A stretch of DNA of 64,000 nt from Mesorhizobium sp. 113-3-3 (lineage in GTDB: Bacteria; Pseudomonadota; Alphaproteobacteria; Rhizobiales; Rhizobiaceae). Positions 8,514 through 16,937 of the stretch are shown piece by piece (the first letter of the stretch is position 1; every line of letters begins with the position of its first letter). Location of the stretch: NCBI RefSeq assembly GCF_016756495.1, contig NZ_AP023243.1, forward strand, positions 2,484,501-2,548,500, in the 5' to 3' direction. The notes beneath the pieces are model-generated. The model worked only from the letters and a program-made list of their open reading frames with translations, made no database searches and had not been told where the DNA came from. A program made the translations under genes and the position numbers.

Positions 8514-9383
8514 ATGATCCGCAACCTCGATACGGCGCTGATGCGCACCTTCGTCACCGTCGCCGACAAGGCCAGCATGACGGCAGCGGCCAATGCGCTG
8601 CATCTGACGCAAGGTGCCGTCAGCCAGCAGGTCAAAAGGCTGGAGGAGGTGCTCGGCTGCAGCCTGTTCGAGCGTGACCGGCGCGGCCTGCGCCTGACGC
8701 GGTCCGGCGAGCGGCTGTTCGACAAGGCCAAACGCCTGCTCAGCCTCAATGACGAGATCTGGGCCGAGATGGCGGGCAGCGCGGTTGCTGGCCAGGTGCG
8801 GCTCGGCGTGCCCTATGATCTCGTCGGCACGCTGCTGGCGCCGGTGCTGAAGGCTTATGCCGAGACCTATCCGCAGGTCGAAATCTCGCTGGTCTGCGCT
8901 TCGTCGCCGGAACTGGCGGCAGCGCTGGCGGCCGGCACCATCGACCTTGCGGTGATCGAGGAACGCGTCGGCCCCACATCGGGCGAATGCCTGGCCATCG
9001 ACCGGCTGGTCTGGGTCGGCGCCAGAGGCGGCACTGCCCGCGCCAAGCGGCCGCTGCCGGTGTCGATCGTCGCCGACACCTGCGCCTTCCGGCCGGTGGT
9101 GCTCTCGGCGCTCAACGAGCATGGGCTGGAATGGCGCACCGTGTTCGAGAACGGCAACATCGATGCGACGACGGCGACGGTGCGCTCCGACCTCGCCGTC
9201 ACCACCTGGCTGGCGTCCACCGTCCCGGCTGATCTCGACATCCTGCCGTTCGATGTCGGCCTGCCGCCGCTGCCGAATTTCGCCATCAATCTGCACCTGC
9301 CGCGGCATGGCGTCGGGCCGGCGGCGCAGGAGTTCGCGCGGCATATACGAGACAGACTGGCGCGACGGCCGGTGGCGGCTTGA
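8514..9383 (+). CDS. LysR-family transcriptional regulator
   Basis: A 289-residue LTTR. The N-terminal helix-turn-helix is clear: MRTFVTVADKASMTAAANAL, then TQGAVSQQVKRLEEVLG and LFERDRRGLRLTRSGE. The remaining 200 residues form the periplasmic-binding-protein-like effector domain. The ATG at 8514 gives the usual family N terminus; an upstream frame from 8406 would overlap the divergent LysE gene. Probably regulates the neighbouring LysE exporter. The effector is unknown. Confidence 0.93.
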   Translation: MIRNLDTALMRTFVTVADKASMTAAANALHLTQGAVSQQVKRLEEVLGCSLFERDRRGLRLTRSGERLFDKAKRLLSLNDEIWAEMAGSAVAGQVRLGVPYDLVGTLLAPVLKAYAETYPQVEISLVCASSPELAAALAAGTIDLAVIEERVGPTSGECLAIDRLVWVGARGGTARAKRPLPVSIVADTCAFRPVVLSALNEHGLEWRTVFENGNIDATTATVRSDLAVTTWLASTVPADLDILPFDVGLPPLPNFAINLHLPRHGVGPAAQEFARHIRDRLARRPVAA

Positions 9384-9398
9384 ACGCCTCGCTCCGCT

Positions 9399-9424
9399 GA
9401 GCACCCCTCGGATAAGGGGTGCTC
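9399..9424. terminator. Hairpin between convergent genes
   Basis: Perfect 10-bp arms gagcacccct (9399-9408) and aggggtgctc (9415-9424) around a 6-nt loop, located 16 nt after the LysR stop and 27 nt before the end of the converging reductase gene. There is no T-run, so termination efficiency is uncertain. Confidence 0.5.
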
Positions 9425-9450
9425 CAGCTTGGCGCCACGTATCGATGATC

Positions 9451-10101
9451 TTACTTCCAGTTCCTGCGCCGCTCGAGTTCGGCGTCGGACGGCTCGCCCG
9501 TGACGAACGAGCCGACCTCGATTTCGCCTGATCGTTCGTAGCTCGCGATGATGACGCCGGTGCTGGACGTCTGCGACTTCACAAGCTTGAAGGCGGCCGG
9601 CATCGCGTCTTCGCCGAACAGGCGCTTGCCCTTGCCCAGCAACAGCGGGAAGATCATCAGCCGGATCTCGTCGATCAGCCCGTTTGCGAGCAATGTCTGG
9701 ATCAGGTCTCCCGATCCCTGGATGAGCAGGTCGGGTCCATCCTCCTGGCGGAGCCGGCGCAGCGCCGCGACGATATCTTCCCCGAGCCACTGCGTGTTCT
9801 GCCAGGTGAGTGTGTCAGGCCGATGCGTCGCCACATATTTGGTCGCGGGGTTGAAGGCATCGGCGATCGGATCTTTCTGATACGGCCAGTACGCGGTGAA
9901 GATATCGTAGGTTCTGCGGCCGAGCAGCAGGGCGAAGGGCTTGGCGAAGAGTTCCTCCATCGCCGCGCCGCCCACCTCGTCAAAGTAATGGAAGGTCCAG
10001 CCGCCGAACTTGAAGCCGCCGACCGGATCCTCGTCGGGTCCGCCGGGGGCCTGCATGACGCCGTCGAGGCTGACGAAGGTGGCGGCGATGATCTTTCTCA
10101 T
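9451..10101 (-). CDS. Dihydrofolate reductase family protein (RibD C-terminal domain)
   Basis: A 216-residue protein of the RibD_C/YyaP group that shares the DHFR fold. It begins MRKIIAATFVSLDGVMQAPG and contains LLLGRRTYDIF and the nucleotide-binding region DLLIQGSGDLIQTLL, all typical. Members reduce small molecules with NADPH, but the substrate of this subgroup is mostly unknown; it is not a housekeeping folate reductase. The start at 10099-10101 follows GGGAGAG; the frame could extend eight residues further without a ribosome site. Confidence 0.88.
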   Translation of the reverse strand: MRKIIAATFVSLDGVMQAPGGPDEDPVGGFKFGGWTFHYFDEVGGAAMEELFAKPFALLLGRRTYDIFTAYWPYQKDPIADAFNPATKYVATHRPDTLTWQNTQWLGEDIVAALRRLRQEDGPDLLIQGSGDLIQTLLANGLIDEIRLMIFPLLLGKGKRLFGEDAMPAAFKLVKSQTSSTGVIIASYERSGEIEVGSFVTGEPSDAELERRRNWK

Positions 10102-10218
10102 TCTACTCTCCCTTGTTCCATCCACGCCGTCGCGGCCGGATCATGGCCCAAGGACGGCTGGCTCGCACCCATTCCGACAGGGTCTGAGAAATTCTGGCCA
10201 AATCCGCGCATCGACGCG

Positions 10219-11061
10219 TCAGTGGCCGGGTTTGGCGCGGACGTCCTTCGTCGAGAACCAGACTTCGCCGAAGATGGCCGTGGCCGTGCGGTCCGGCGCC
10301 TTGTCGTTCGTCAGCCAGATCGAGCGGCTGCGCGCGGCTTGCTCGCGTGTCGGGATTTTTGCCGCAAGATCCGCAATCGAGGCACCGATGCAAGGGATGA
10401 ACCAGGAGCGCATGAAGGGATCGCAGGCAAAGCCCTTCTCGGTGCGGATCACCATTACCGCCAGCGGCACGCGTTCGGACGGGCGCCAGGGGAAGATCAT
10501 GCGGCCGCCGGGGCGCAGCGCCTTCAGCCATCCGGCCGGCGGCGCGACGACGCCGGCGTTGACATAGATGATGTCGGATGGCGGCAAAGGCGTGGTCACC
10601 GCGTCGCCATGGATGACGGTCGCATTGCGGTAGCCTTCGAGATTTTTGCGCGCCAACTCGGCCAGCCTGGCGTCGAGCTCGAAGGCAATCACGCTGCCGC
10701 CGGGTGAAACCAGCCTGGCCAGCACGGCCGAGTAATAGCCGGTGCCGGCGCCGACATGCGTGACGGCCTCGCCGGGTTTCGGCGCCAGCCTTCCGATCCA
10801 CATGGCGTGCAGGAACGGCTCGCCATTGTTGATGCCCTTGTCGGCATCGAGCGCCACCAGCACGTTCTGGTAGATATGCGCCGGGTCGGCGCTCGGCGTG
10901 GTGACCTTGCCGCTGCCGGCGACGATGGTCCACGGTCCGGGGCCGAGAAAGGCTTCGCGCGGAACCTCGGCGAACACCTCCTCCAGGCGTGAATCCGATG
11001 AGGCGGCATTGGCCGCCATCAGCCGGGCGTAAAATTTCCTGATGTCTTCAATGTTGCTCAT
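10219..11061 (-). CDS. PCMT-like SAM-dependent methyltransferase
   Basis: A 280-residue protein resembling protein-L-isoaspartate O-methyltransferase. It has the SAM motif VGAGTGYY near residues 103-110, an acidic residue after strand 2 (AFELDARL), and a downstream PGGRMIFP segment. The N-terminal helix NIEDIRKFYARLM and PREAFLGPG also match the family. The C-terminal tail of about 70 residues, with CDPFMRSWFIPCIGA, is longer than in canonical Pcm, so repair of isoaspartyl residues is likely but not certain. Confidence 0.8.
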   Translation of the reverse strand: MSNIEDIRKFYARLMAANAASSDSRLEEVFAEVPREAFLGPGPWTIVAGSGKVTTPSADPAHIYQNVLVALDADKGINNGEPFLHAMWIGRLAPKPGEAVTHVGAGTGYYSAVLARLVSPGGSVIAFELDARLAELARKNLEGYRNATVIHGDAVTTPLPPSDIIYVNAGVVAPPAGWLKALRPGGRMIFPWRPSERVPLAVMVIRTEKGFACDPFMRSWFIPCIGASIADLAAKIPTREQAARSRSIWLTNDKAPDRTATAIFGEVWFSTKDVRAKPGH

Positions 11062-11115
11062 GACGCCGGGAAAGATAGCGCGATTTTGAGGTTTGTCTCC
11101 GGCTTCGCGGCGGAC

Positions 11116-12480
11116 TCAGCCAACCCCGAACAGCGTATCGTAGAGCAGCTTGAAGTTGAGCACGAGGATGATCGCCGCGACCACCCAGGCAAGGGCCGCG
11201 ACACCGCGCGGAATGGCGAGGTTGCCCATCTTCTTCTTGTCGGACACGAACTGCACCAGCGGCACCACCGCGAAGGGCAGCTGCATCGACAGGATGACCT
11301 GGCTGAACACCAGCAGCTGGCCGGTGCCCTTCTCGCCATAGAGCGCGGTGACGACCACCACCGGGATGATGGCGAGGCCGCGCGTCAAAAGCCGCCGTGC
11401 CCAGTTGGGGATGCGCAGCCGCAGGAAGCCTTCCATGACGATCTGGCCGGCAAGCGTCGCCGTCACTGTCGAGTTGAGGCCCGACGCCAGCAGCGCCACG
11501 GCGAACAGGATCGAGGCAATGCTTAGGCCCAGCAGCGGCGACAGGAGTTCGAAGGCCTGGCCGATTTCTGCGACATCCTGATGGCCGGTGTTGTGGAAGG
11601 CGACCGCCGAGACGATCAGGATGGCGGCGTTGACGAACAGCGCCAGCATCAGGGCGATGGTGGAGTCCGTCGTTGCCCATTTGATCGCGTCGCGCTTGCC
11701 CTTTTCGGTGCGCTCATAGGCGCGGGTCTGCACGATCGAGGAATGTAGGTAGAGATTGTGCGGCATGACCGTGGCGCCGATGATGCCGATGGCGATGTAG
11801 AGCATTGCCGGGTTGGTGACGATCTCGGACGACGGCACGAACATGGCGTGCAGGATCGTGCCGGCCGGCGGGGCGGCGACGAAGATCTGGATGGCAAAGC
11901 AGCCGAAGATGATGATCAAAAGCGCAATGACGAAGGCTTCGAGATAGCGGAAGCCCTTGTTCATCAACAGCAGCACGAGGAAGGCGTCGAGTGCGGTGAG
12001 CATGGCGCCGCCGATCAGCGGAATGCCGAACAGAAGCTGCAACGCGATCGCCGTGCCGATGACTTCGGCGAGGTCACAGGCGATGATGGCGAGTTCGCAG
12101 GCGACCCACAGCACGAAATTGACGGGGCGGGGATAGTAGGCGCGGCAGGCCTGCGCGAGGTCGCGGCCCGTGGCGATGCCAAGCCGGGCGGCCAGCGCCT
12201 GCAAAAGGATCGCCATCAGGTTGGAGAGCATGATGATGAACAAAAGCGTGTAGCCGAACTGGGCGCCACCGGCGAGGTCGGTGGCCCAGTTGCCGGGGTC
12301 CATATAGCCGACCGAAACCATGTAGCCCGGACCCATGAAGGCGAACAGCCGACGGAACCAGACGCCCGAGCTCGGCACGGCGATGGTGGAATTGACCTCG
12401 CGCAGGCTCGGCTGGTCGTCCTCGTCCCGTCCGGCGAACCGCCATGAGGATCGAGTGGCTGTGGCTTCTGCGTCTGACAT
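11116..12480 (-). CDS. mntH: Nramp-family divalent metal (Mn2+) transporter
   Basis: Proton-coupled import of Mn2+ (and possibly Fe2+) through the inner membrane. The 454-residue protein has about 11 hydrophobic helices. The two metal-site motifs are present: DPGN at residues 61-64 in helix 1, and MPHNLYLHS in helix 6. The start at 12478-12480 gives [10 protein letters not shown]; a longer frame would begin inside the control region. It is divergent from a DtxR/MntR-type regulator. That pairing and the motifs support mntH rather than another Nramp member. Confidence 0.94.
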   Translation of the reverse strand: MSDAEATATRSSWRFAGRDEDDQPSLREVNSTIAVPSSGVWFRRLFAFMGPGYMVSVGYMDPGNWATDLAGGAQFGYTLLFIIMLSNLMAILLQALAARLGIATGRDLAQACRAYYPRPVNFVLWVACELAIIACDLAEVIGTAIALQLLFGIPLIGGAMLTALDAFLVLLLMNKGFRYLEAFVIALLIIIFGCFAIQIFVAAPPAGTILHAMFVPSSEIVTNPAMLYIAIGIIGATVMPHNLYLHSSIVQTRAYERTEKGKRDAIKWATTDSTIALMLALFVNAAILIVSAVAFHNTGHQDVAEIGQAFELLSPLLGLSIASILFAVALLASGLNSTVTATLAGQIVMEGFLRLRIPNWARRLLTRGLAIIPVVVVTALYGEKGTGQLLVFSQVILSMQLPFAVVPLVQFVSDKKKMGNLAIPRGVAALAWVVAAIILVLNFKLLYDTLFGVG

Positions 12481-12541
12481 GAAAGGCTTTCCGAGACTTC
12501 CGGGAGGATATCCGCAACCTATGCCATGGCTCAACATTATG

Positions 12542-12561
12542 CAATGGGCTATATTTCATTG
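12542..12561. promoter_or_regulatory. Candidate metal-regulator operator between mntH and mntR
   Basis: Dyad caatg (12542-12546) and cattg (12557-12561) in a T/A-rich segment about 60 bp upstream of mntH. Mn-responsive control of mntH through such a dyad is known in related bacteria; the exact site here is inferred from symmetry and position. Confidence 0.4.
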
Positions 12562-12711
12562 TTTGTGCTTTTTGTCGGCGCTCGGCCAGATTTGCGTAGC
12601 GGCGATCCGAAACGCCGGTTGCGCCTGTGGGGGAATGCAAATAAACGGCCTGAAGAATCAGAGCCCGTGCTATAAAGTGCCGACGGCCAAACTCCCGAGG
12701 AGGAGCGCGCA

Positions 12712-13164
12712 TTGGCGCTGAAGAACAGACCTGTCCCGCGGGAGCCATTGCCCGACGCCGATGTCCATTCGGAAGGCTTCCGGCAGACGCGCGAAGCGCG
12801 CCGCAGCGCGCTGATCGAGGACTATGTCGAGCTGATCGCCGATTTGATCGAGGACGGCAACGAGGCGCGCCAAGTCGACATCGCCGCACGGCTCGGCGTC
12901 GCGCAGCCGACTGTGGCCAAGATGCTGACCAGGCTCTGCGCCGACGGGCTGGTGTCGAGAAAGCCCTATCGCGGCGTGTTCCTGACCGAGGCCGGCCGCA
13001 AGGTGGCGGAGGAAAGCCGCATCCGCCACCAGACGGTGGAGGCCTTCCTGCGCTCGCTCGGCGTCAGCGCCGAGACGGCGCGCATCGATGCCGAGGGCAT
13101 CGAGCACCATGTCAGCGCCGAGACGCTGGAAGCGTTCCGCAAGGCGATGACGGCGCCGCGCTGA
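12712..13164 (+). CDS. mntR: Manganese-responsive DtxR-family regulator
   Basis: A 150-residue regulator with an N-terminal winged helix ([23 protein letters not shown], then [13 protein letters not shown]) and a short helical dimerisation/metal domain holding [15 protein letters not shown], where Glu and two His are the usual Mn ligands. It lacks the SH3-like third domain of DtxR, which fits MntR. The start is TTG at 12712, placed by a strong GAGGAGG just upstream. It probably represses the divergent mntH when manganese is sufficient. Confidence 0.9.
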   Translation: MALKNRPVPREPLPDADVHSEGFRQTREARRSALIEDYVELIADLIEDGNEARQVDIAARLGVAQPTVAKMLTRLCADGLVSRKPYRGVFLTEAGRKVAEESRIRHQTVEAFLRSLGVSAETARIDAEGIEHHVSAETLEAFRKAMTAPR

Positions 13165-13227
13165 GCATTCAGCCGTTCTGAGAGATCTCGCCGGAACCCC
13201 AACACCTTACGCACGTTGCTCCTGACA

Positions 13228-13245
13228 TGGCGCGATGTCGCGCCA
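13228..13245. promoter_or_regulatory. Perfect hairpin abutting the ribosome-binding site of the small gene
   Basis: Arms tggcgcga (13228-13235) and tcgcgcca (13238-13245) end one base before the AAGGAGG ribosome site of the 62-residue gene. In RNA this stem could limit access to the site or stabilise the 5' end. No regulator is known. Confidence 0.55.
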
Positions 13246-13257
13246 AAGGAGGAAGCA

Positions 13258-13446
13258 ATGGGCGTCGAACAGGCACCGACCGCGAAAGGCAAGCAGGCCG
13301 CCAAGGGATTGAAGCAGGCGGCGGCGAAGGACGAGCGCAAGACCGAGGCCGAGACCGGCCACCCGCTGGAAAAGGGCGCCGCGCGTTTCGAGGAGCGTTC
13401 TAAAAGCTCCGATGGCAAGAGTGCAGGCGCCAAGCAGAAAAGCTGA
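13258..13446 (+). CDS. Small Lys/Ala-rich hypothetical protein
   Basis: A 62-residue, highly charged protein with no hydrophobic segment. It is rich in Lys, Ala, Glu and Gly and probably disordered, resembling small stress-related or nucleic-acid-associated proteins in composition only. I do not recognise a family. The start ATG has a near-perfect ribosome site (AAAGGAGG, 7 nt away), the best evidence that it is real. A hairpin precedes that site and another follows the gene. Confidence 0.65.
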   Translation: MGVEQAPTAKGKQAAKGLKQAAAKDERKTEAETGHPLEKGAARFEERSKSSDGKSAGAKQKS

Positions 13447-13530
13447 GGCCGCGCAGACGTCGCCGGCGGGCGGAAGCTGTCTGTTCAGCGGCCGGTTGCC
13501 TCTGCTATGGGTCCCGGGTGTTCGAGCCCT

Positions 13531-13555
13531 TTGAAAGGTCTACCGGACCTTTCAA
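13531..13555. terminator. Hairpin between convergent genes
   Basis: Ten-base arms ttgaaaggtc (13531-13540) and gacctttcaa (13546-13555), loop taccg. It lies 84 nt after the small gene and 24 nt after the end of the converging haem-protein gene, so it could serve both. Only short T stretches follow. Confidence 0.6.
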
Positions 13556-13578
13556 TTTGCCTGCGGCAAACCGCTCTC

Positions 13579-15663
13579 TCACTCACGGACATCCTGGACC
13601 CAGCTCTTGGGGTGGCCGTCGACGCGGAACTGGAAGATGAAATAGGGCGGGATGCAGGTGCCCTCACCAGGCTTGGCCTGGGGTAAATCATCGTATCCCG
13701 CGGTGCAGATATAGTCCTCGCGGCAGGGATGCGCCTTGTCGCAGGCGCGCAGGCCGGCGGTCTTGGTGAATTCCCTGGTGCAGAATTTGTGGTCCTTGCC
13801 GGATGCGACGCAGTCGTTGAAGCCGGTCTTGGCGAGGCGGCCGCATGTCGCCTCCTCGGGAAGCTTGTCGCAGGTCGCCTTGCGCAGCATGCCGCCGGGA
13901 AAGCCGCCGGTCTTCTGCTCGGGGTTGTCGTAGCGCTGGCGCGCCGCGCCATAGCCGGCGATCTTGACCACCGGCTTCTTGTCGCGCGCGGGGTCGATGG
14001 CGCAAGCCTTGGCGGTGGCAGGCGACAGGCGGCAATACTGGTCGTTGCCCCATGTCGACATCTTGATCTCGCCGAACTCGACGGGGTCGCCGACCGCGGT
14101 GCCCTTCTCGCTGACGCAGGTGCCGAAGCCAGGATGGATGGCGCTTTCGTGGACGCCGGCGCAGCGCAGGCCAGAGCCGCAGGTCCAGTCCTTGAAGCTT
14201 GCGTCCTCGCCGCGATAGCAGATCGAGCCCCACCCATTGTAGAGGTCGGTGCCCTTCAGCGCTTCGGCATATTTCTGGTCCGGACGGGCGGCGAAACCTC
14301 TGGCGAAATCCGGATGGCCGCCGGCGGCGAACTGCTCGACGATGGCGCGGCGGCGCGGCAGGTCGGCGAAGAACACCGCCGAGCCCGGCACGAAGACGGC
14401 GTTGCGGCGCGGTTCGCTGGCCGGGTCGGCGCCGGTGTAGTGGAAGCCGGCGATGCCGTGTGTCTGATGGCAGCCGGTGCAGCTCATCTCGTTCAGCCGC
14501 AAATTGAAGCCGGCCACCGACTTGATGGTGGCGAGCGTATTGCCCCTGGCGACGTAATCCTTCAACGCCTTGTCGATATCGCCGTCATCGATCAGCCCAT
14601 AGGCGATGTTGTTCTGCGAGCGGCTCAGGCCGCCGGGTGCTACGGAGACGGCGCTCTTGGCCAGGAACTTCTCGTCGATGACCAGCCGGCCATGGTCGAG
14701 ATCGTAGATGTTGCGGTCGGTGAGCAGCCATTTGGCGAAGGACTTGACGTCGGCCAGCACCGTTGCCCGGTCAATCTGGTTCTCCATCCTCGATTCATAG
14801 AAGCTCGAGGTCGCCGGATTCCATTTGAAGATTTTCAGGAGGTATTCGGCATGGCCACCGAAATCGCGCCGCGTCGAGGCCGAGAGCCTGAGCACCTGCA
14901 TGTTGAGTTCGAGCCGCATGATCTGCGAGGAATTGAGCATGGCGCCGGCGAGCGGCCCTTCGTCGGAACGCAGCCAGGCGGCCAACCGTTCGGGCGGCAG
15001 GTCTTTCTGGCCGGCGGCAAGCCAGCGCTGGGCGACGTCGGCGCAGGACACGTCGGTGGTAGCAGGCAGATCTTTTGAGGCACGCGCCCGCGCCCGCACG
15101 GGCTTGGCGTTGAACACCAGGCTCATGGTCAGCGGCAGGCGTGACGAGATGCGCTGCCCAGTCTTCCCCCCGATTGGCTTGCCCTTGGCCGGCTTTTCGG
15201 CGACCGAATAGTGGAAGCGGTAGATCAGCCTGATCTCACCGCATTCGGTGTGGCCGAGATAGCCGCGATCCATGCGGTTGACGACGCCGGTAAGGTCCAG
15301 CGTCGAGCCGTCGTCGTCGATATATTTGGGATTGAATTTCTGGCTGGTGTCGTTCGACCTGGCCATGGCGGCGACGTAGGGGTCTGGGCTGGCCTTCGGC
15401 TCGTCCGATATCTCCTGCTTGACCGTGTCGCGCACCGTGGCCAGCGCCGGCACGGAAAACAGGCCGTGATTGTCGACGTCGCGGGTGAGGCCGAGTGCCG
15501 GGCCGAGCAGGCGGCTGATCGACAGGCCGCCGCGCTCCAGCGCCTGCAAAGTTGCCGGGTCGGTGACGGCAACGCTGGAATCGAGCGTCACCGCGCCTGC
15601 CGACCCAAGGCCAAGGCAAAGCAGCGCCGCAAGCAGCGAGAGGTATTCACCGATTGTCTTCAA
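13579..15663 (-). CDS. Large secreted protein with one c-type haem motif
   Basis: A 694-residue protein I cannot name. Residues 1-23 form a signal peptide (hydrophobic core LLAALLCLGLGSAGA). A CxxCH motif, CTGCH at residues 395-399, would bind one haem c covalently in the periplasm. The C-terminal 230 residues hold many cysteines (such as CYRGED, CGSGLRCAG, CREDYICTAGYDD) and are likely disulfide-bonded. The middle lacks a recognisable domain. The ribosome site is weak but the signal peptide fixes the start. Electron transfer or a peroxidase-like role are guesses. The gene stands alone. Confidence 0.85.
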   Translation of the reverse strand: MKTIGEYLSLLAALLCLGLGSAGAVTLDSSVAVTDPATLQALERGGLSISRLLGPALGLTRDVDNHGLFSVPALATVRDTVKQEISDEPKASPDPYVAAMARSNDTSQKFNPKYIDDDGSTLDLTGVVNRMDRGYLGHTECGEIRLIYRFHYSVAEKPAKGKPIGGKTGQRISSRLPLTMSLVFNAKPVRARARASKDLPATTDVSCADVAQRWLAAGQKDLPPERLAAWLRSDEGPLAGAMLNSSQIMRLELNMQVLRLSASTRRDFGGHAEYLLKIFKWNPATSSFYESRMENQIDRATVLADVKSFAKWLLTDRNIYDLDHGRLVIDEKFLAKSAVSVAPGGLSRSQNNIAYGLIDDGDIDKALKDYVARGNTLATIKSVAGFNLRLNEMSCTGCHQTHGIAGFHYTGADPASEPRRNAVFVPGSAVFFADLPRRRAIVEQFAAGGHPDFARGFAARPDQKYAEALKGTDLYNGWGSICYRGEDASFKDWTCGSGLRCAGVHESAIHPGFGTCVSEKGTAVGDPVEFGEIKMSTWGNDQYCRLSPATAKACAIDPARDKKPVVKIAGYGAARQRYDNPEQKTGGFPGGMLRKATCDKLPEEATCGRLAKTGFNDCVASGKDHKFCTREFTKTAGLRACDKAHPCREDYICTAGYDDLPQAKPGEGTCIPPYFIFQFRVDGHPKSWVQDVRE

Positions 15664-15860
15664 GTCCCGCTACCCCCCCCTCTGTTTGCGGCAATGCTAC
15701 AGGCGTTCCCTGGCTGCGGCCAGAGTGGTGGAGCCGCCATGCCGGCACCGCCTTGGCCGCCGAAAAATGCTGTGACTTGACGCAACCATTGGGCTAATTG
15801 TTTGTTGGATTGGGCCGGCTTGCCGGAGCAACGGGAAAGTTTGCAGCGCGAGGAGTTGCC

Positions 15861-16781
15861 ATGCTCTGGAGAGGCCGTCGTCAGAGTGACAATATCGAGG
15901 ACGACCGCAGCGACAGCGGCGGCGGCGGGATTGGTGGCGGTGGCGGCTTCCAGATCCCTATCGGCGGCCGGACCGGTGGTGGCGGCAGCATCCTCCTCGT
16001 CATCCTGGTGGTGATCGCCGGATGGTACTTCGGCTTCGATCCCTCGGCGATCCTGGGCGGTGGCGATGGCGGCCTGCTGCCCGGCGGCGGCGGCCAGATC
16101 ACCGACAGCGGCGGCGGCCAGGACAGTGGCACGGCACCCGCCAATGACGAGATGAAGCAGTTCGTCGCGACCGTGCTGGCAGAGACCGAAGACACCTGGA
16201 CCGGCATCTTCAAGTCGCAAGGCCTGACCTATGAGGATCCCAAGCTGGTGCTGTTTTCCGGCCAGGTCCGTTCGGCTTGCGGCTTTGCCTCGGCGGCGGC
16301 CGGACCGTTCTATTGTCCGGGCGATCACAAGGTCTATCTCGACATGACCTTCTTCCAGCAGCTCGACCAGCAGTTCGGCGCCTCGGGCGAGTTCGCGCGG
16401 GCCTATGTCATTGCGCATGAGGTCGGCCATCACGTGCAGAACCTCACCGGCATCATGTCCAAGTTCAACCAGATGCGGCAAGGCATGGGCGAGGCCGAGG
16501 CCAACCAGATGTCGGTGCTTATCGAACTGCAGGCCGACTGTTTCGCCGGCGTGTGGGCACACTACACCGCGCAGAAGGGCATATTGGAACAGGGCGACAT
16601 CGAAAGCGCGCTGAATGCCGCCAAGCAGATCGGCGACGACACGCTGCAGAAGAAGACGCAGGGCTATGTCGTGCCGGAAAGCTTCAACCACGGCACTTCA
16701 CAGCAGCGGCAGACCTGGCTGGCGCGCGGCTACAAGAGCGGCAAGCTTTCGGACTGCAACACGCTGAGCGGCCCGCTTTAA
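15861..16781 (+). CDS. YpfJ-family neutral zinc metallopeptidase
   Basis: A 306-residue protein of the YpfJ/zinc metallopeptidase family (DUF2342-like fold name in older lists is not implied). The N terminus is cytoplasmic and glycine-rich, followed by one membrane helix at about residues 43-57 (ILLVILVVIAGWYFGF). The catalytic HEVGHH lies at 186-191, with a third ligand expected from the downstream NQMSVLIELQADCFAG, where E is typical. The protease domain should face the periplasm. The start at 15861 follows GAGGAG; the longer frame from 15798 lacks a site. Substrate unknown. Confidence 0.9.
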   Translation: MLWRGRRQSDNIEDDRSDSGGGGIGGGGGFQIPIGGRTGGGGSILLVILVVIAGWYFGFDPSAILGGGDGGLLPGGGGQITDSGGGQDSGTAPANDEMKQFVATVLAETEDTWTGIFKSQGLTYEDPKLVLFSGQVRSACGFASAAAGPFYCPGDHKVYLDMTFFQQLDQQFGASGEFARAYVIAHEVGHHVQNLTGIMSKFNQMRQGMGEAEANQMSVLIELQADCFAGVWAHYTAQKGILEQGDIESALNAAKQIGDDTLQKKTQGYVVPESFNHGTSQQRQTWLARGYKSGKLSDCNTLSGPL

Positions 16782-16937
16782 GCGCTCGTCTTAGCGCAAT
16801 GCCCTGATGGCGAAGACGCCGTCAGGGAGTGTCAGGATCAAGCATTCCTGCCTGTTCTCGCATTGTTCCTTTTTGCGGGCTCGCCTATAAGGTGCGTCCG
16901 CTTGCGCCTCAGCGCGGACGGAGGAGCTTGACCCATC

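Noticed and set aside
13505..13535. tRNA-like TPsiC arm (ggtgttcgagccc)
   Set aside because: No acceptor, D or anticodon stem could be completed around it; the neighbouring hairpin is better explained as a terminator.
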